Shown piece after piece: positions 15,328-23,781 of a DNA stretch of 64,000 nucleotides. The notes beneath the pieces were generated by a model. That model searched no databases, was not told the DNA's origin, and was given only the letters and a program-made list of their open reading frames with translations. Source of the DNA: an uncultured bacterium. Its GTDB lineage: Bacteria > Bacillota > Clostridia > Lachnospirales > Lachnospiraceae. Where the stretch lies: the NCBI GenBank assembly GCA_947643595.1, contig CANRWP010000007.1, positions 1 through 64,000 of the forward strand. The letters are read 5' to 3'. The position numbers were made by a program, and so were the translations under genes. Position 1 is the first letter of the stretch; each line of letters starts with the position of its first letter.

Positions 15328-16350
15328 ATGAAAAAGGAGAAAAAATTTATCGCACTGTTACTCAGTGCAGTAATGCTCTTTGGCATGACTGCGCTGCTCA
15401 CCGGCTGCGGTTCCAAAGAACCGGCGGCCACAGGAGATAAAACACATGTGGTGCTGAACGAGGTGGCGCATTCTATCTTTTACGCGCCCATGTATGTGGC
15501 AATCGAGGAAAATTACTTTGCAGAAGAGGGATTGGACGTGGAGCTGGTGACCGGCTACGGCGCCGACAAAACCATGACTGCCCTGCTGTCCGGGGAAGCC
15601 GACATCGGCTTTATGGGAGCGGAGGCAACGATCTACAGCTACGCGGAGGGCGTGGAGGATTCCGCCGTCAACTTTGCCCAGCTCACCCAGCGCGCCGGCA
15701 ACTTCCTCGTGGCGCGGGAGCCCATCGACGATTTTTCCTGGGATATGCTGAAGGGCAAAGATGTGCTGGGCGGCCGGGCGGGCGGCATGCCGGAGATGGT
15801 CTTTGAGTACATACTCTCCATGAACAACATCGACAAATCCGAAGTCAACATCGACCAGTCCATCGATTTCGGCTCCACCGCCGCCGCATTCTCGGGCGGA
15901 CAGGGGGAATTTACCGTGGAGTTCGAGCCCCACGCCACCTCCCTGGAATTAAAGGGTGACGGCTATGTGGTAGCGTCCCTGGGCGAAGCCTCCGGCTATG
16001 TTCCCTACACCTCCTTCTCCGCAAAGAAGAGCTATATCGAGAAAAATCCGGAAGTCATCCAGGCGTTCACAAACGCCCTCCAGAAAGGCATGGAGTACTG
16101 CTCCTCCCACACTTCCAGGGAGATAGCCGAAGCGATCAGCCCGCAGTTTCCGGAGACCGATATGGAGACCCTGGAGATCATCGTGGAACGCTACGCTGAG
16201 CAGGATACCTGGAAGACGGATCTCGCCTTCGAAAAAGAATCTTTCGACCTGCTGCAGAATATCTTAATGGACGCAGGGGAGCTGGAAACCGGGTTTCCCT
16301 ACGAAGAACTTGTGACGACAGACTTCGCGAAAAAAGCGGTTTCTCAATAA
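15328..16350 (+). CDS. ABC transporter substrate-binding lipoprotein (SsuA/THI5-like)
   Basis: 340 aa. The signal peptide MKKEKKFIALLLSAVMLFG ends at the lipobox LTGC (near residue 26). The mature part follows the NMT1/THI5-SsuA fold: HSIFYAPMYVAIEENYFAEE, VELVTGYGADKTMTALLSGE, ADIGFMGAEATIYS. These proteins bind sulfonates, nitrate or pyrimidine precursors of thiamine; the ligand is not predictable here. GGGAG lies 6 nt upstream of the ATG. No permease or ATPase gene is next to it, so it must use a transporter encoded elsewhere or act as a sensor. Confidence 0.88.
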   Translation: MKKEKKFIALLLSAVMLFGMTALLTGCGSKEPAATGDKTHVVLNEVAHSIFYAPMYVAIEENYFAEEGLDVELVTGYGADKTMTALLSGEADIGFMGAEATIYSYAEGVEDSAVNFAQLTQRAGNFLVAREPIDDFSWDMLKGKDVLGGRAGGMPEMVFEYILSMNNIDKSEVNIDQSIDFGSTAAAFSGGQGEFTVEFEPHATSLELKGDGYVVASLGEASGYVPYTSFSAKKSYIEKNPEVIQAFTNALQKGMEYCSSHTSREIAEAISPQFPETDMETLEIIVERYAEQDTWKTDLAFEKESFDLLQNILMDAGELETGFPYEELVTTDFAKKAVSQ

Positions 16351-16373
16351 TGCAGACACTATTCACCGTGGAC

Positions 16374-16403
16374 AAAAATGGATCCTGTCGCCAGGATCCA
16401 TTT
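16374..16403 (-). terminator. Terminator of the AGE isomerase operon
   Basis: AAATGGATCCTG (16376-16387) pairs with CAGGATCCATTT (16392-16403) around a 4-nt loop. Read on the minus strand the stem is followed by TTTTT. It may also stop plus-strand transcription from the binding-protein gene. Confidence 0.85.
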
Positions 16404-16412
16404 GCCGTCTAT

Positions 16413-17651
16413 TTACTCAGTCATTTGATTTTTCACCGCCAGCGCGATCGACGCTTCCGGCGCATAATACGGGATCAGCGTCGCCTGCAGCGCGTGATAG
16501 ATATCGCATTTCCCCGGCCATACCGTCCCGGAGACCTTATTGTCGCGGTCAAGCTGGTGGAACCAGGAACCGTTCACATGGTCCAACACCTTCTCATCCA
16601 GATACTCCATAAATTCGGCGTACGCATCCGCGTACTCCTCCTTCTTCGTCACGCGGTACAGCACCGCGGCGGTATTGATCGCCTCCGCCAGCGTCCAGTG
16701 CATTCTCTCGTGCACGATGGGCACTCCGTCCCAGCCTGTCGTATAGCATACGCCCGGCGCTCCGTCCGCATTCCAGGCGTCCTCCACCGCCCGGTGAAAC
16801 AGCGCCTGCGCCGCGTCAATATAGGGAGCCATCCCCTCCCTGTCCTCCTTGTAAGTTGACAGCGCCCACTGCGTGATCAGTCTTCCCCACTCCAGACCGT
16901 GCCCGGGCGTGGCTCCGTAGGGCTTGAACGGATCATCCGGCTTCTCCCTGTTCTTCTCAAGATCCGGCTTCCAGTCCTTCGTATAGTGCTCCGGAATACG
17001 CCAGTGATTATCTTTTGCCCAGCCGATCACATGGTCGATGATGCGGCCTGCCCGCACTCTGTACTCCTCTTTGCCCGCGATATCCGCCACCGCCAGAAAA
17101 GCCTCCACCGAATGCATATTGGCGTTTAACCCGCGGTAATCGTCCATCACCGTAAATTCCGTATTCCAGTTATCGGCAGAAAGCCCTTCCGTCTCATTCC
17201 AGTAATATTTGTCGTAGGCCTTCAACGCCTCCTCCAACAGCTTTTCCGCGCCGTCTCTTCCCGCCAGGCAAGCGGATGTTCCCGCCAAAATCACAAAGGC
17301 GTGGGCGTAGCACTGTTTGCCGGGCAGAATGCCGCCCTCAGCCGTCAGCCCCTCATACCAGCCGCCGTTCTCCGTGTCTCTCAGCTCTCCTGCCAGCCCT
17401 CTCACCGCGGCGTCCACAAGCTCGCCGCTCCCCTCATGTCCCAAAAAGGAGCCGATACTGTACACATGCGCCATGCGGCAGGTCACGTAGGCCTCCCTGT
17501 TTTTCTCCTTCCAGGGCGTCCCATCATCCCCCAGATAGTAGGAACTTCCCCCCGGAGAGGGGAAGCGGTGCCCGAACGAGAGCAGACCGTCCCTGATTCC
17601 GCTCAGAAAATCCCTGTTCTCCTGCGTATCGATTCTGTACTTCTTTTCCAT
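16413..17651 (-). CDS. AGE family aldose-ketose isomerase/epimerase (YihS-like)
   Basis: 412 aa with the (alpha/alpha)6 barrel pattern of N-acylglucosamine 2-epimerases. Conserved blocks are CRMAHVYSIGSFLGHEG (near 50), DDYRGLNANMHSVEAFLAVA (near 160), PGHGLEWGRLITQWAL (near 245), ERMHWTLAEAINT and GKCDIYHALQATLIPYY at the end. The NANMHSVEAFLA and DIYHALQAT forms are closest to mannose/sulfoquinovose isomerases (YihS type) rather than ManNAc 2-epimerases. It ends an operon with a PHP phosphatase, a HAD hydrolase and nagA. The substrate is inferred only; a hexose or amino sugar is likely. Confidence 0.8.
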   Translation of the reverse strand: MEKKYRIDTQENRDFLSGIRDGLLSFGHRFPSPGGSSYYLGDDGTPWKEKNREAYVTCRMAHVYSIGSFLGHEGSGELVDAAVRGLAGELRDTENGGWYEGLTAEGGILPGKQCYAHAFVILAGTSACLAGRDGAEKLLEEALKAYDKYYWNETEGLSADNWNTEFTVMDDYRGLNANMHSVEAFLAVADIAGKEEYRVRAGRIIDHVIGWAKDNHWRIPEHYTKDWKPDLEKNREKPDDPFKPYGATPGHGLEWGRLITQWALSTYKEDREGMAPYIDAAQALFHRAVEDAWNADGAPGVCYTTGWDGVPIVHERMHWTLAEAINTAAVLYRVTKKEEYADAYAEFMEYLDEKVLDHVNGSWFHQLDRDNKVSGTVWPGKCDIYHALQATLIPYYAPEASIALAVKNQMTE

Positions 17652-17673
17652 GTCTTTCTGCCTTTCCTTTCTT

Positions 17674-18396
17674 TTAAATTGCCATTGCAATAAATCTTTT
17701 AAACTTCTCCACCGAAGTGTTGACGATCAGCTCCCTGTCAAACTCTGCTTCATTCAGCAGTTCACAGCTCTCCGCAAAGCGCCCCACATAAAAAGGATCG
17801 TGGGCGTCCGAGCTCACAACAACGGGAACCGCATACCCCATGCACAGCCGCAGCATCTCTTTGTAGTTTTCCACACAGTTGAGCCGCTTTTCCTGCTTCA
17901 GCAGCGAACTGTTATTCACCTCCAGCGCCACATGGTTTTTCTTCGCCCCCAGTACAAGCCTCTCATAGTCGAGGGGCGTATGGTCATCGTCAGGGTGGGA
18001 CACAAAGCGCACCTTCGGATGTTCCATGCAGGAGATCACATTGTCCGTATTCCGCTCCCGTCCCGCATCCTCATAACACAGACCGTGGATCCCCACGATC
18101 GCGTAATCCAGCTTTTCCACATACTTTTTCAGCGAAAGGGTCCCGTCGTTCAACACATTGATCTCGCACCCGTAGACCAGTTCCACACCGTACAGATTTC
18201 TCGGCGCGACCCGCAGATTGGAAAAATAGATGGGCTCGCAGGTTCCCGGGATCCCAGGAGCGTGCTCGCTGATCCCCAGCAGATCCAGTTTCTTCTCCGC
18301 CGCTGCCTGCGCCATCTCCCGGATCGTCCCGTAGGCATGGCCGCTGGCGACCGTATGGGTGTGGATATCCAGCCGAAATTCCGAACAATCTATCAT
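17674..18396 (-). CDS. PHP-domain phosphatase
   Basis: 240 aa starting MIDCSEFRLDIHTHTVASGH. The metal-binding motifs of the PHP fold are all visible: DIHTHT (residues 9-14), GISEHAPG, VGIHG, VSHPDD, LEVNNSS and SSDAHDP. It resembles YcdX-type phosphatases with a trinuclear site. Its ATG overlaps the HAD gene stop by 4 nt (ATGA), so they are translationally coupled. The natural substrate is unknown; context suggests a sugar phosphate. Confidence 0.85.
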   Translation of the reverse strand: MIDCSEFRLDIHTHTVASGHAYGTIREMAQAAAEKKLDLLGISEHAPGIPGTCEPIYFSNLRVAPRNLYGVELVYGCEINVLNDGTLSLKKYVEKLDYAIVGIHGLCYEDAGRERNTDNVISCMEHPKVRFVSHPDDDHTPLDYERLVLGAKKNHVALEVNNSSLLKQEKRLNCVENYKEMLRLCMGYAVPVVVSSDAHDPFYVGRFAESCELLNEAEFDRELIVNTSVEKFKRFIAMAI

Positions 18397-19046
18397 ACTA
18401 TCTCTTCCTCTCTGTCTGTGGACTCCGAATCCCCCGGGCATCCGTCCAGCAGTTTCTCAAGTTCCCGCACAAGCAGCTCCTCCGATCCGTCCTCCACTGT
18501 CACCGCCTGCATCCCGAGAGCCCTTGCCCCCTCCGTATTCTCCGGTCTGTCGTCAAAGAAGAGACATTCCCCGGCGCTCAACCGGTACTTTTCCAGAAGA
18601 TGTTCATAGATCGGCGGGTTCGGCTTGATCTGACGGATCTGGTAGGAGATCACCCCGCCGTCCACCTGCTCCCAGAACGGCAGTCCGTCCGTATGTACCG
18701 CAAACAGCTCCTCCGAATAGTTGGACAGCACATAGATACCATACCCCTTCTCCTTCAGCTTCCTCACCAGCTCCCAGATCTTCGGTCTCTCCACCGTCAT
18801 TTTCTTCCCGCTGCCGATAAACCAGTGGGCGTCCTCCTCCATATCCGGGGATTTTTCCACAACGCTCCGTATCAGTTCCTCCGCGGTGATAAGCCCGGCG
18901 TCAAAGTCCGGCCAGAGGGGACTTAAGAAAAATCCCCTGCCGATCTTCTCCGCCCTGTCTTCCTCCCAGCCGGCGTCCAGGCACATATCTTTCCACCTGT
19001 AGCCGATCAGCACACTGCCGATATCAAAAATGATATTTTTTATCAT
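18393..19046 (-). CDS. HAD family hydrolase (subfamily IA)
   Basis: 217 aa. Motif I is degenerate at the nucleophile: IIFDIGSVL, with a single Asp followed by Ile-Gly, as in YihX-like HADs where the second Asp is replaced. Motif II is YVLSNYSEE. Motif III/IV is FFDDRPENTEGA. The helical cap lies at about residues 20-90. It probably dephosphorylates a small sugar phosphate. It starts 7 nt after nagA. Confidence 0.85.
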   Translation of the reverse strand: MIKNIIFDIGSVLIGYRWKDMCLDAGWEEDRAEKIGRGFFLSPLWPDFDAGLITAEELIRSVVEKSPDMEEDAHWFIGSGKKMTVERPKIWELVRKLKEKGYGIYVLSNYSEELFAVHTDGLPFWEQVDGGVISYQIRQIKPNPPIYEHLLEKYRLSAGECLFFDDRPENTEGARALGMQAVTVEDGSEELLVRELEKLLDGCPGDSESTDREEEIV

Positions 19047-19053
19047 AACAGTC

Positions 19054-20181
19054 TCACACCTTTTTTATCCCGTTCTTGTAGACGGCCTTTATCTCCCTCT
19101 CCGGGCTTATGATCACCAGATCCGCCGCCTTCCCGGTCTCGATACTGCCGATCTTATCCTCCATGTGCACCGCTTTCGCCTGATGGATCGTCATGCAGGG
19201 CAAAATTTCCTCCATGCTGAGTCCGCACTGCTCCATCCAGACACCCATCTCCTTCAGCATGTCTGTCGTGGAGCCGGCTATCGTCCCGCTCTCCAGCGTC
19301 GCCTTGCCGTCCCGCACAAAGACGGGAAGACCGCCCAGCACATACTCTCCGTCCTGAAGCCCCGCCGCACTCATGGAATCCGAGATCACCATCAGATGTT
19401 CCCCGTACATCCGATAAACCATCTTCATGACGGTGGGATGAATATGGATCCCATCGCAGATCATCTCCACATTGGCGCCCGCCTCGAAAGCCGCCCCCGG
19501 CACACCGGGATCTCTGTGACCCAGACCGTTCATCGCATTGAACAGATGAGTCACCTCCGTCGCGCCTGCCCGGAAAGCTTCCATCGCCTTCTCATAGTCC
19601 GCCGCCGTGTGGGCCACCGAGATCACAAAATCTTTGCTGTTTTTCCGGATAAACTCCATCGCCCTCGGGCGCTCCGGCGCCACGTCTATGATCAGAAAAT
19701 GACCTTTCGCCAGATCGTTCAGTTCATCCATCTTCTCCTGAGACGCATCGATGATATACTGCGGATCATGGGCGCCCTTCTTCTCCACGGAGAGGAAAGG
19801 TCCCTCCATATTAATTCCGATCAGATTGTGGTTCTCCACACTCTCCATATATTCGCCGATGACGGCCGCCGCCTTTTTATAGTCCTCATACCCCATCGTC
19901 ATCGTCGTCCCGGCAACCGAGGTAATCCCCCTGCTGAAATAGAACGCGCACATCCTGTCGATCTCCTCCGCGTCCGCCGTCGAGAAGTCATACCCGATAC
20001 AGCCGTGGGTGTGCAGATCGATAAACCCTGGAACCAGAAGATTCTCCCCGAGTTCCACGATCTCTTCCCCCTCTTTCGCCGGGAGTTCCGCGCCGATCTC
20101 CGCAATCTTCCCGTCCTCCGTCCTCACGTCAGCCTTTTCAAATTTCTCCCCTGTAAATACTCTGCCGCCTTTAAAAATCAT
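19054..20181 (-). CDS. nagA: N-acetylglucosamine-6-phosphate deacetylase
   Basis: 375 aa amidohydrolase. Motifs in order: FIDLHTHGCIGYDFS (residues 53-67), GINMEGPFLS (near 126), VAHTAADYEKA (near 190), THLFNAMNGLGHRDPGVPGA (near 208), CDGIHIHP (near 245) and ISDSMSAAG with the catalytic Asp. It removes acetate from GlcNAc-6-P to give GlcN-6-P, the substrate of the divergent nagB. First gene of the minus-strand operon nagA-HAD-PHP-AGE. TATACT near 20226 on the minus strand may be its -10 box. Confidence 0.95.
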   Translation of the reverse strand: MIFKGGRVFTGEKFEKADVRTEDGKIAEIGAELPAKEGEEIVELGENLLVPGFIDLHTHGCIGYDFSTADAEEIDRMCAFYFSRGITSVAGTTMTMGYEDYKKAAAVIGEYMESVENHNLIGINMEGPFLSVEKKGAHDPQYIIDASQEKMDELNDLAKGHFLIIDVAPERPRAMEFIRKNSKDFVISVAHTAADYEKAMEAFRAGATEVTHLFNAMNGLGHRDPGVPGAAFEAGANVEMICDGIHIHPTVMKMVYRMYGEHLMVISDSMSAAGLQDGEYVLGGLPVFVRDGKATLESGTIAGSTTDMLKEMGVWMEQCGLSMEEILPCMTIHQAKAVHMEDKIGSIETGKAADLVIISPEREIKAVYKNGIKKV

Positions 20182-20372
20182 ACGATACCTCCTGTTTTGT
20201 TCCGCTGTTTTGGCTCCACTTTTCTAAGTATACCCCAATCATGTAAATTTTGCCACATGAACTTGCTTTTCTCTCTGAAATTTGGTACTTTTATATAAAG
20301 CATATTTTTCAGGTGTCCCAGGGCATAAGTTATCCCGCCGTAAATATGCCGAAAAATAAGGGAGGTTTTAAA

Positions 20373-21101
20373 ATGAGAATTTACAGAGCAAAAAACTATG
20401 AGGACATGAGCCGTCAGGCCGCAAACATCATCTCCGCACAGGTTATCATGAAACCGGACTGTGTGCTGGGACTCGCCACAGGCTCCACACCGATCGGCAC
20501 CTACAAACAGCTGATCGAATGGTACAACAAGGGCGATCTGGACTTCTCCGAAGTGACCACCGTCAACCTGGACGAGTACAGAGGACTTCCGAAGGAAAAT
20601 GACCAGAGTTACTATTATTTTATGCATGAGAATCTTTTCAACCATATCAATCTGCCGAAAGGCCGTTCTTTCCTGCCGGACGGCACAGAGCCGGACAGCG
20701 ATAAGGCCTGCAGCGACTACAACGCGATCATCCGCCGGGTGGGCGGCATCGATCTGCAGCTCCTCGGCCTTGGCCACAACGGCCATATCGGTTTCAACGA
20801 GCCCGCCGACCATTTCCCGCAGGAGACCCACTGCGTTGATCTGACTGCCAGCACCATCGAGGCGAATAAACGTTTCTTTGAGAAGGAGGAGGATGTGCCG
20901 CGTCAGGCTTACACCATGGGTATCAAGACCATCATGCAGGCGAAAAAGGTTCTGCTTGTAGTCAGCGGCGAGGGCAAGGCGAAGATCCTGCGCGATTCCC
21001 TCTACGGCCCGGTTACCCCGGCTGTTCCCGCTTCCATTTTACAGTTCCACAAGAATCTCTGTGTGGTGGCGGATGAGGCGGCTCTCAGCATGATGCCCTG
21101 A
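20373..21101 (+). CDS. nagB: Glucosamine-6-phosphate deaminase
   Basis: 242 aa starting MRIYRAKNYEDMSRQAA, with GGGAGG 9 nt upstream of the ATG at 20373. Diagnostic segments are LGLATGSTPIGTYKQLI (residues 34-50), VNLDEYRGLP, LLGLGHNGHIGFNEPA (near 130) and VVSGEGKAKIL. It converts GlcN-6-P to fructose-6-P plus ammonia. Divergent from nagA, the two complete GlcNAc-6-P catabolism. The leader carries a small GGCATA/TATGCC dyad between 20322 and 20352. Confidence 0.96.
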   Translation: MRIYRAKNYEDMSRQAANIISAQVIMKPDCVLGLATGSTPIGTYKQLIEWYNKGDLDFSEVTTVNLDEYRGLPKENDQSYYYFMHENLFNHINLPKGRSFLPDGTEPDSDKACSDYNAIIRRVGGIDLQLLGLGHNGHIGFNEPADHFPQETHCVDLTASTIEANKRFFEKEEDVPRQAYTMGIKTIMQAKKVLLVVSGEGKAKILRDSLYGPVTPAVPASILQFHKNLCVVADEAALSMMP

Positions 21102-21138
21102 TCTTCATGCCGCGATGACATCAGTTGAAACGAAACCC

Positions 21139-21164
21139 GGCCCGCTGTCCTCGGACGGCGGGCC
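21139..21164. terminator. GC-rich hairpin between nagB and pepT
   Basis: GGCCCGC (21139-21145) pairs with GCGGGCC (21158-21164), with an inner GTCC/GGAC extension. No T-run follows, so it may only reduce read-through from nagB into pepT. Confidence 0.45.
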
Positions 21165-21187
21165 GTTCCATGATAAAAGGAGACCCC

Positions 21188-22420
21188 ATGACAAAAACGA
21201 TCGAATATTTTTTGGAATATGTAAAAATAGACACGCAGTCCCGCGAGGACGCAGACAAGACGCCGAGCACGGAAAAACAGCACGACCTGGCAAAACTCCT
21301 GGTCTCACAGCTCAAGGATATGGGGGCGGCGGATATTACCTACGACAGCGAAAACTGTTATGTGTACGCTTCCGTCCCCGCCGCGCCCGGCTTTGAGGCC
21401 AGTCCCGTCCTGGGCTTTATCGCTCATATGGACACCTCCCCCGCCGTCACCGGAGCGGGAGTGAAGCCCCGCATCGTGGAGAACTATGACGGCGGCGATA
21501 TTCTGCTGAATGCCGCCGAAAAAACCGTTCTCTCCCCCGCTGACTTTCCCGAGCTCAAGGCTCTCCGGGGGCAGGACCTCATCGTGACGGACGGCACGAC
21601 CCTGCTCGGAGCGGACGACAAGGCAGGTGTCGCCGAGATCATGGCGATGACGCAGCACCTTCTCACACACCCCGAAATTCCGCACGGCAGGATCCGAATC
21701 GCTTTTACGCCCGATGAGGAGATCGGAGCGGGCGCTGACTTCTTTGATCTGTCCGTCTTCGGCGCGGACTTTGCCTACACGGTGGACGGCGGGGAACTCG
21801 GCGAGCTGGAGGACGAGACCTTCAACGCAGCGGGGGCAAAACTGACTGTCCGTGGGCGCAATGTACATCCCGGCTCCGCCAAGGGCAAAATGATCAACTC
21901 CATTTTGATCGCCCAGGAGTTTCACTCTCTTCTGCCTGTCTTTCAAAATCCCATGTACACCGAGGGCAGGGAGGGGTTTTTCCATCTGGACGGCATCCAT
22001 GGAAACGTGGAGGAGACCACCGCGCAGTACATTATCCGGGACCACGACAGGACGCTGTTTGAAGGGAAAAAAGAGCTGTTTTTAAAATGCGCTGATTTTC
22101 TTAACGAGAAGTACGGCGAGGGCACTGTCACCGTGGAGATGGAAGACTCCTATCACAACATGAAAGAAGTTCTGGTATCCCACACTCACCTGATGGAAAA
22201 TGCCTGCCGCGTTCTCCGCGAACTGGGCGTAGAACCAAAGATCGTCCCTGTCAGGGGCGGCACCGACGGTTCCAGGCTCTCCTTCATGGGACTCCCCTGT
22301 CCGAACCTCTGCACCGGCGGGGCCAACTATCACAGCCGCTTTGAATATGCCTGTGTACAGTCCATGGAAAAAGTTACGGAAATGCTGGTGCGGCTGGCAG
22401 AGTGTTATGCGGGGAACTAA
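21188..22420 (+). CDS. pepT: Peptidase T (tripeptide aminopeptidase)
   Basis: 410 aa, the usual length. M20 metallopeptidase motifs are GFIAHMDTSPAVTG (near residue 75), TLLGADDKAGVAEIMA with the bridging Asp (near 140), and AFTPDEEIGAGADFFD (near 176). RGGTDGSRLSFMG is the late motif. It releases N-terminal residues from tripeptides in the cytosol. AAGGAG lies 6 nt before the ATG at 21188. It lies in the same direction as nagB, separated by a hairpin. Confidence 0.95.
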   Translation: MTKTIEYFLEYVKIDTQSREDADKTPSTEKQHDLAKLLVSQLKDMGAADITYDSENCYVYASVPAAPGFEASPVLGFIAHMDTSPAVTGAGVKPRIVENYDGGDILLNAAEKTVLSPADFPELKALRGQDLIVTDGTTLLGADDKAGVAEIMAMTQHLLTHPEIPHGRIRIAFTPDEEIGAGADFFDLSVFGADFAYTVDGGELGELEDETFNAAGAKLTVRGRNVHPGSAKGKMINSILIAQEFHSLLPVFQNPMYTEGREGFFHLDGIHGNVEETTAQYIIRDHDRTLFEGKKELFLKCADFLNEKYGEGTVTVEMEDSYHNMKEVLVSHTHLMENACRVLRELGVEPKIVPVRGGTDGSRLSFMGLPCPNLCTGGANYHSRFEYACVQSMEKVTEMLVRLAECYAGN

Positions 22421-22438
22421 ATCCGAATCGTCGGCTAT

Positions 22439-22466
22439 CGGGACAGAGCAAAAACCCTCTGTCCCG
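22439..22466. terminator. 10-bp hairpin between pepT and the convergent hypothetical gene
   Basis: CGGGACAGAG (22439-22448) pairs with CTCTGTCCCG (22457-22466) around an A-rich 8-nt loop. It can serve as a two-way terminator between genes ending at 22420 and 22486. Confidence 0.6.
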
Positions 22467-22485
22467 GTCATCCGGTGCGGACCTG

Positions 22486-22875
22486 TCATATCTGTCTGTC
22501 TGTCCCGGTGGTTCCCTGCATGGCTTTTACGAACGGCTCCGGATCTTTTCGCATCTGCAGCAGACTGTTGAAAGCCATCAGAAGCATCTTATCCTTGTTC
22601 AGGCGCATATCCGCCACGTCCTGATCCATGACCGCGCGAAAATGGTCGATCTGGAAGATCATCAGATCCACCAGCCCGTATCCCTCTATCTTCACTTTGC
22701 AGAGAAAATCCTGATGTTCCAGATAATACACAAACTCCTCGTAGATCTCCTCATCCGCGGTAAGCCGCCCCCAGAAATCCTCCAGAAATTCCCGGTCCGC
22801 TCCCGCGTACCCGCAGAGCGCGCCCGCCCACGCATAGGCTTTCTCCCGTTCTCTCAACCTGTCCTCCACCGCCAT
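22486..22875 (-). CDS. Hypothetical protein, 129 aa
   Basis: The start MAVEDRLREREKAYAWAG has GGAGGG 9 nt upstream; an ATG 25 codons earlier (22950) reads through Cys/Ser-rich sequence and is less likely. The protein is mostly helical and acidic, with no signal or membrane segment (EFLEDFWGRLTADEEIYEEF, ..VDLMIFQIDHFRAVMDQD). It is divergent from the exonuclease III gene. I do not recognise the family. Confidence 0.6.
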   Translation of the reverse strand: MAVEDRLREREKAYAWAGALCGYAGADREFLEDFWGRLTADEEIYEEFVYYLEHQDFLCKVKIEGYGLVDLMIFQIDHFRAVMDQDVADMRLNKDKMLLMAFNSLLQMRKDPEPFVKAMQGTTGTDRQI

Positions 22876-23022
22876 CCTAAAACCCTCCCCCTCGCAATGT
22901 GTGGAACAGCTTTCTCCATCCGTCCCTGCTAAGTCTAACACATGAACCATAACCTTGTCATCCCCCTCCGTCTATGGTATGATAACCTAATCAAAAACAC
23001 CGGAAAGGCAAGGTTTATTTCT

Positions 23023-23781
23023 ATGAAAAAATTGATATCCTGGAACGTAAACGGTCTGAGGGCCTGCATTGGAAAAGGGTTTATGGATTTTGTGTCGAAG
23101 GAAGATGCGGATATTCTCTGTATACAGGAATCCAAGCTTCAGGAGGGGCAGATCTCTCTTGACCTGCCGGGCTATCACCAATACTGGAATTATGCGGAGA
23201 AGAAAGGCTACTCCGGCACCGCCATCTTCACAAAGGAGGAGCCGCTGTCTTTCTCCCGCGGTATCGGCATCGAAAAACACGACCACGAAGGCCGTGTCAT
23301 CACTCTGGAATTTGAAACTTTTTATCTGGTCACGGTCTACACCCCCAACTCTCAGGAGGAACTGAAGCGTCTCGCCTACCGCATGGAGTGGGAGGAAGAT
23401 TTTCTGGCTTACCTGAAGCGTCTGGAAGAGAAAAAGCCGGTTATTTTCTGCGGCGATCTGAATGTCGCCCACCGGGAGATCGATCTCAAAAACCCTAAAA
23501 CCAATCGTAAAAACGCGGGGTTTACGGATGAGGAGCGCTCCAGATTTTCCTCCCTGCTGGAGGCCGGCTTTATCGATACGTTCCGGTACTTTTACCCGGA
23601 TCTGGAGGGCGCCTATTCCTGGTGGTCCTACCGTTTCCGCGCCCGGGAAAAAAACGCGGGGTGGCGCATCGACTACTTTCTGGTATCGGAAACGCTCCGC
23701 GGCTGCCTGAAGGACGCGCTCATCTATAAAGATGTCCTGGGCTCAGACCACTGTCCCATAGGGCTGATCGCCGACCTTTAA
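23023..23781 (+). CDS. xth: Exodeoxyribonuclease III
   Basis: 252 aa starting [23 protein letters not shown]-family motifs are IQESKLQEG with the catalytic Glu (near residue 33), [21 protein letters not shown] with the Asp-Asn pair (near 148), GAYSWWSYR and [10 protein letters not shown] with the terminal Asp-His. It is an AP endonuclease and 3'-5' exonuclease of base excision repair. AAGG lies 12 nt before the ATG. Its stop overlaps the convergent MATE gene stop by 4 nt. Confidence 0.95.
   Translation: MKKLISWNVNGLRACIGKGFMDFVSKEDADILCIQESKLQEGQISLDLPGYHQYWNYAEKKGYSGTAIFTKEEPLSFSRGIGIEKHDHEGRVITLEFETFYLVTVYTPNSQEELKRLAYRMEWEEDFLAYLKRLEEKKPVIFCGDLNVAHREIDLKNPKTNRKNAGFTDEERSRFSSLLEAGFIDTFRYFYPDLEGAYSWWSYRFRAREKNAGWRIDYFLVSETLRGCLKDALIYKDVLGSDHCPIGLIADL

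Noticed and set aside
19030-20298. Long plus-strand frame opposite nagA
   Set aside because: All nagA motifs are on the minus strand; the antisense product has no family features.
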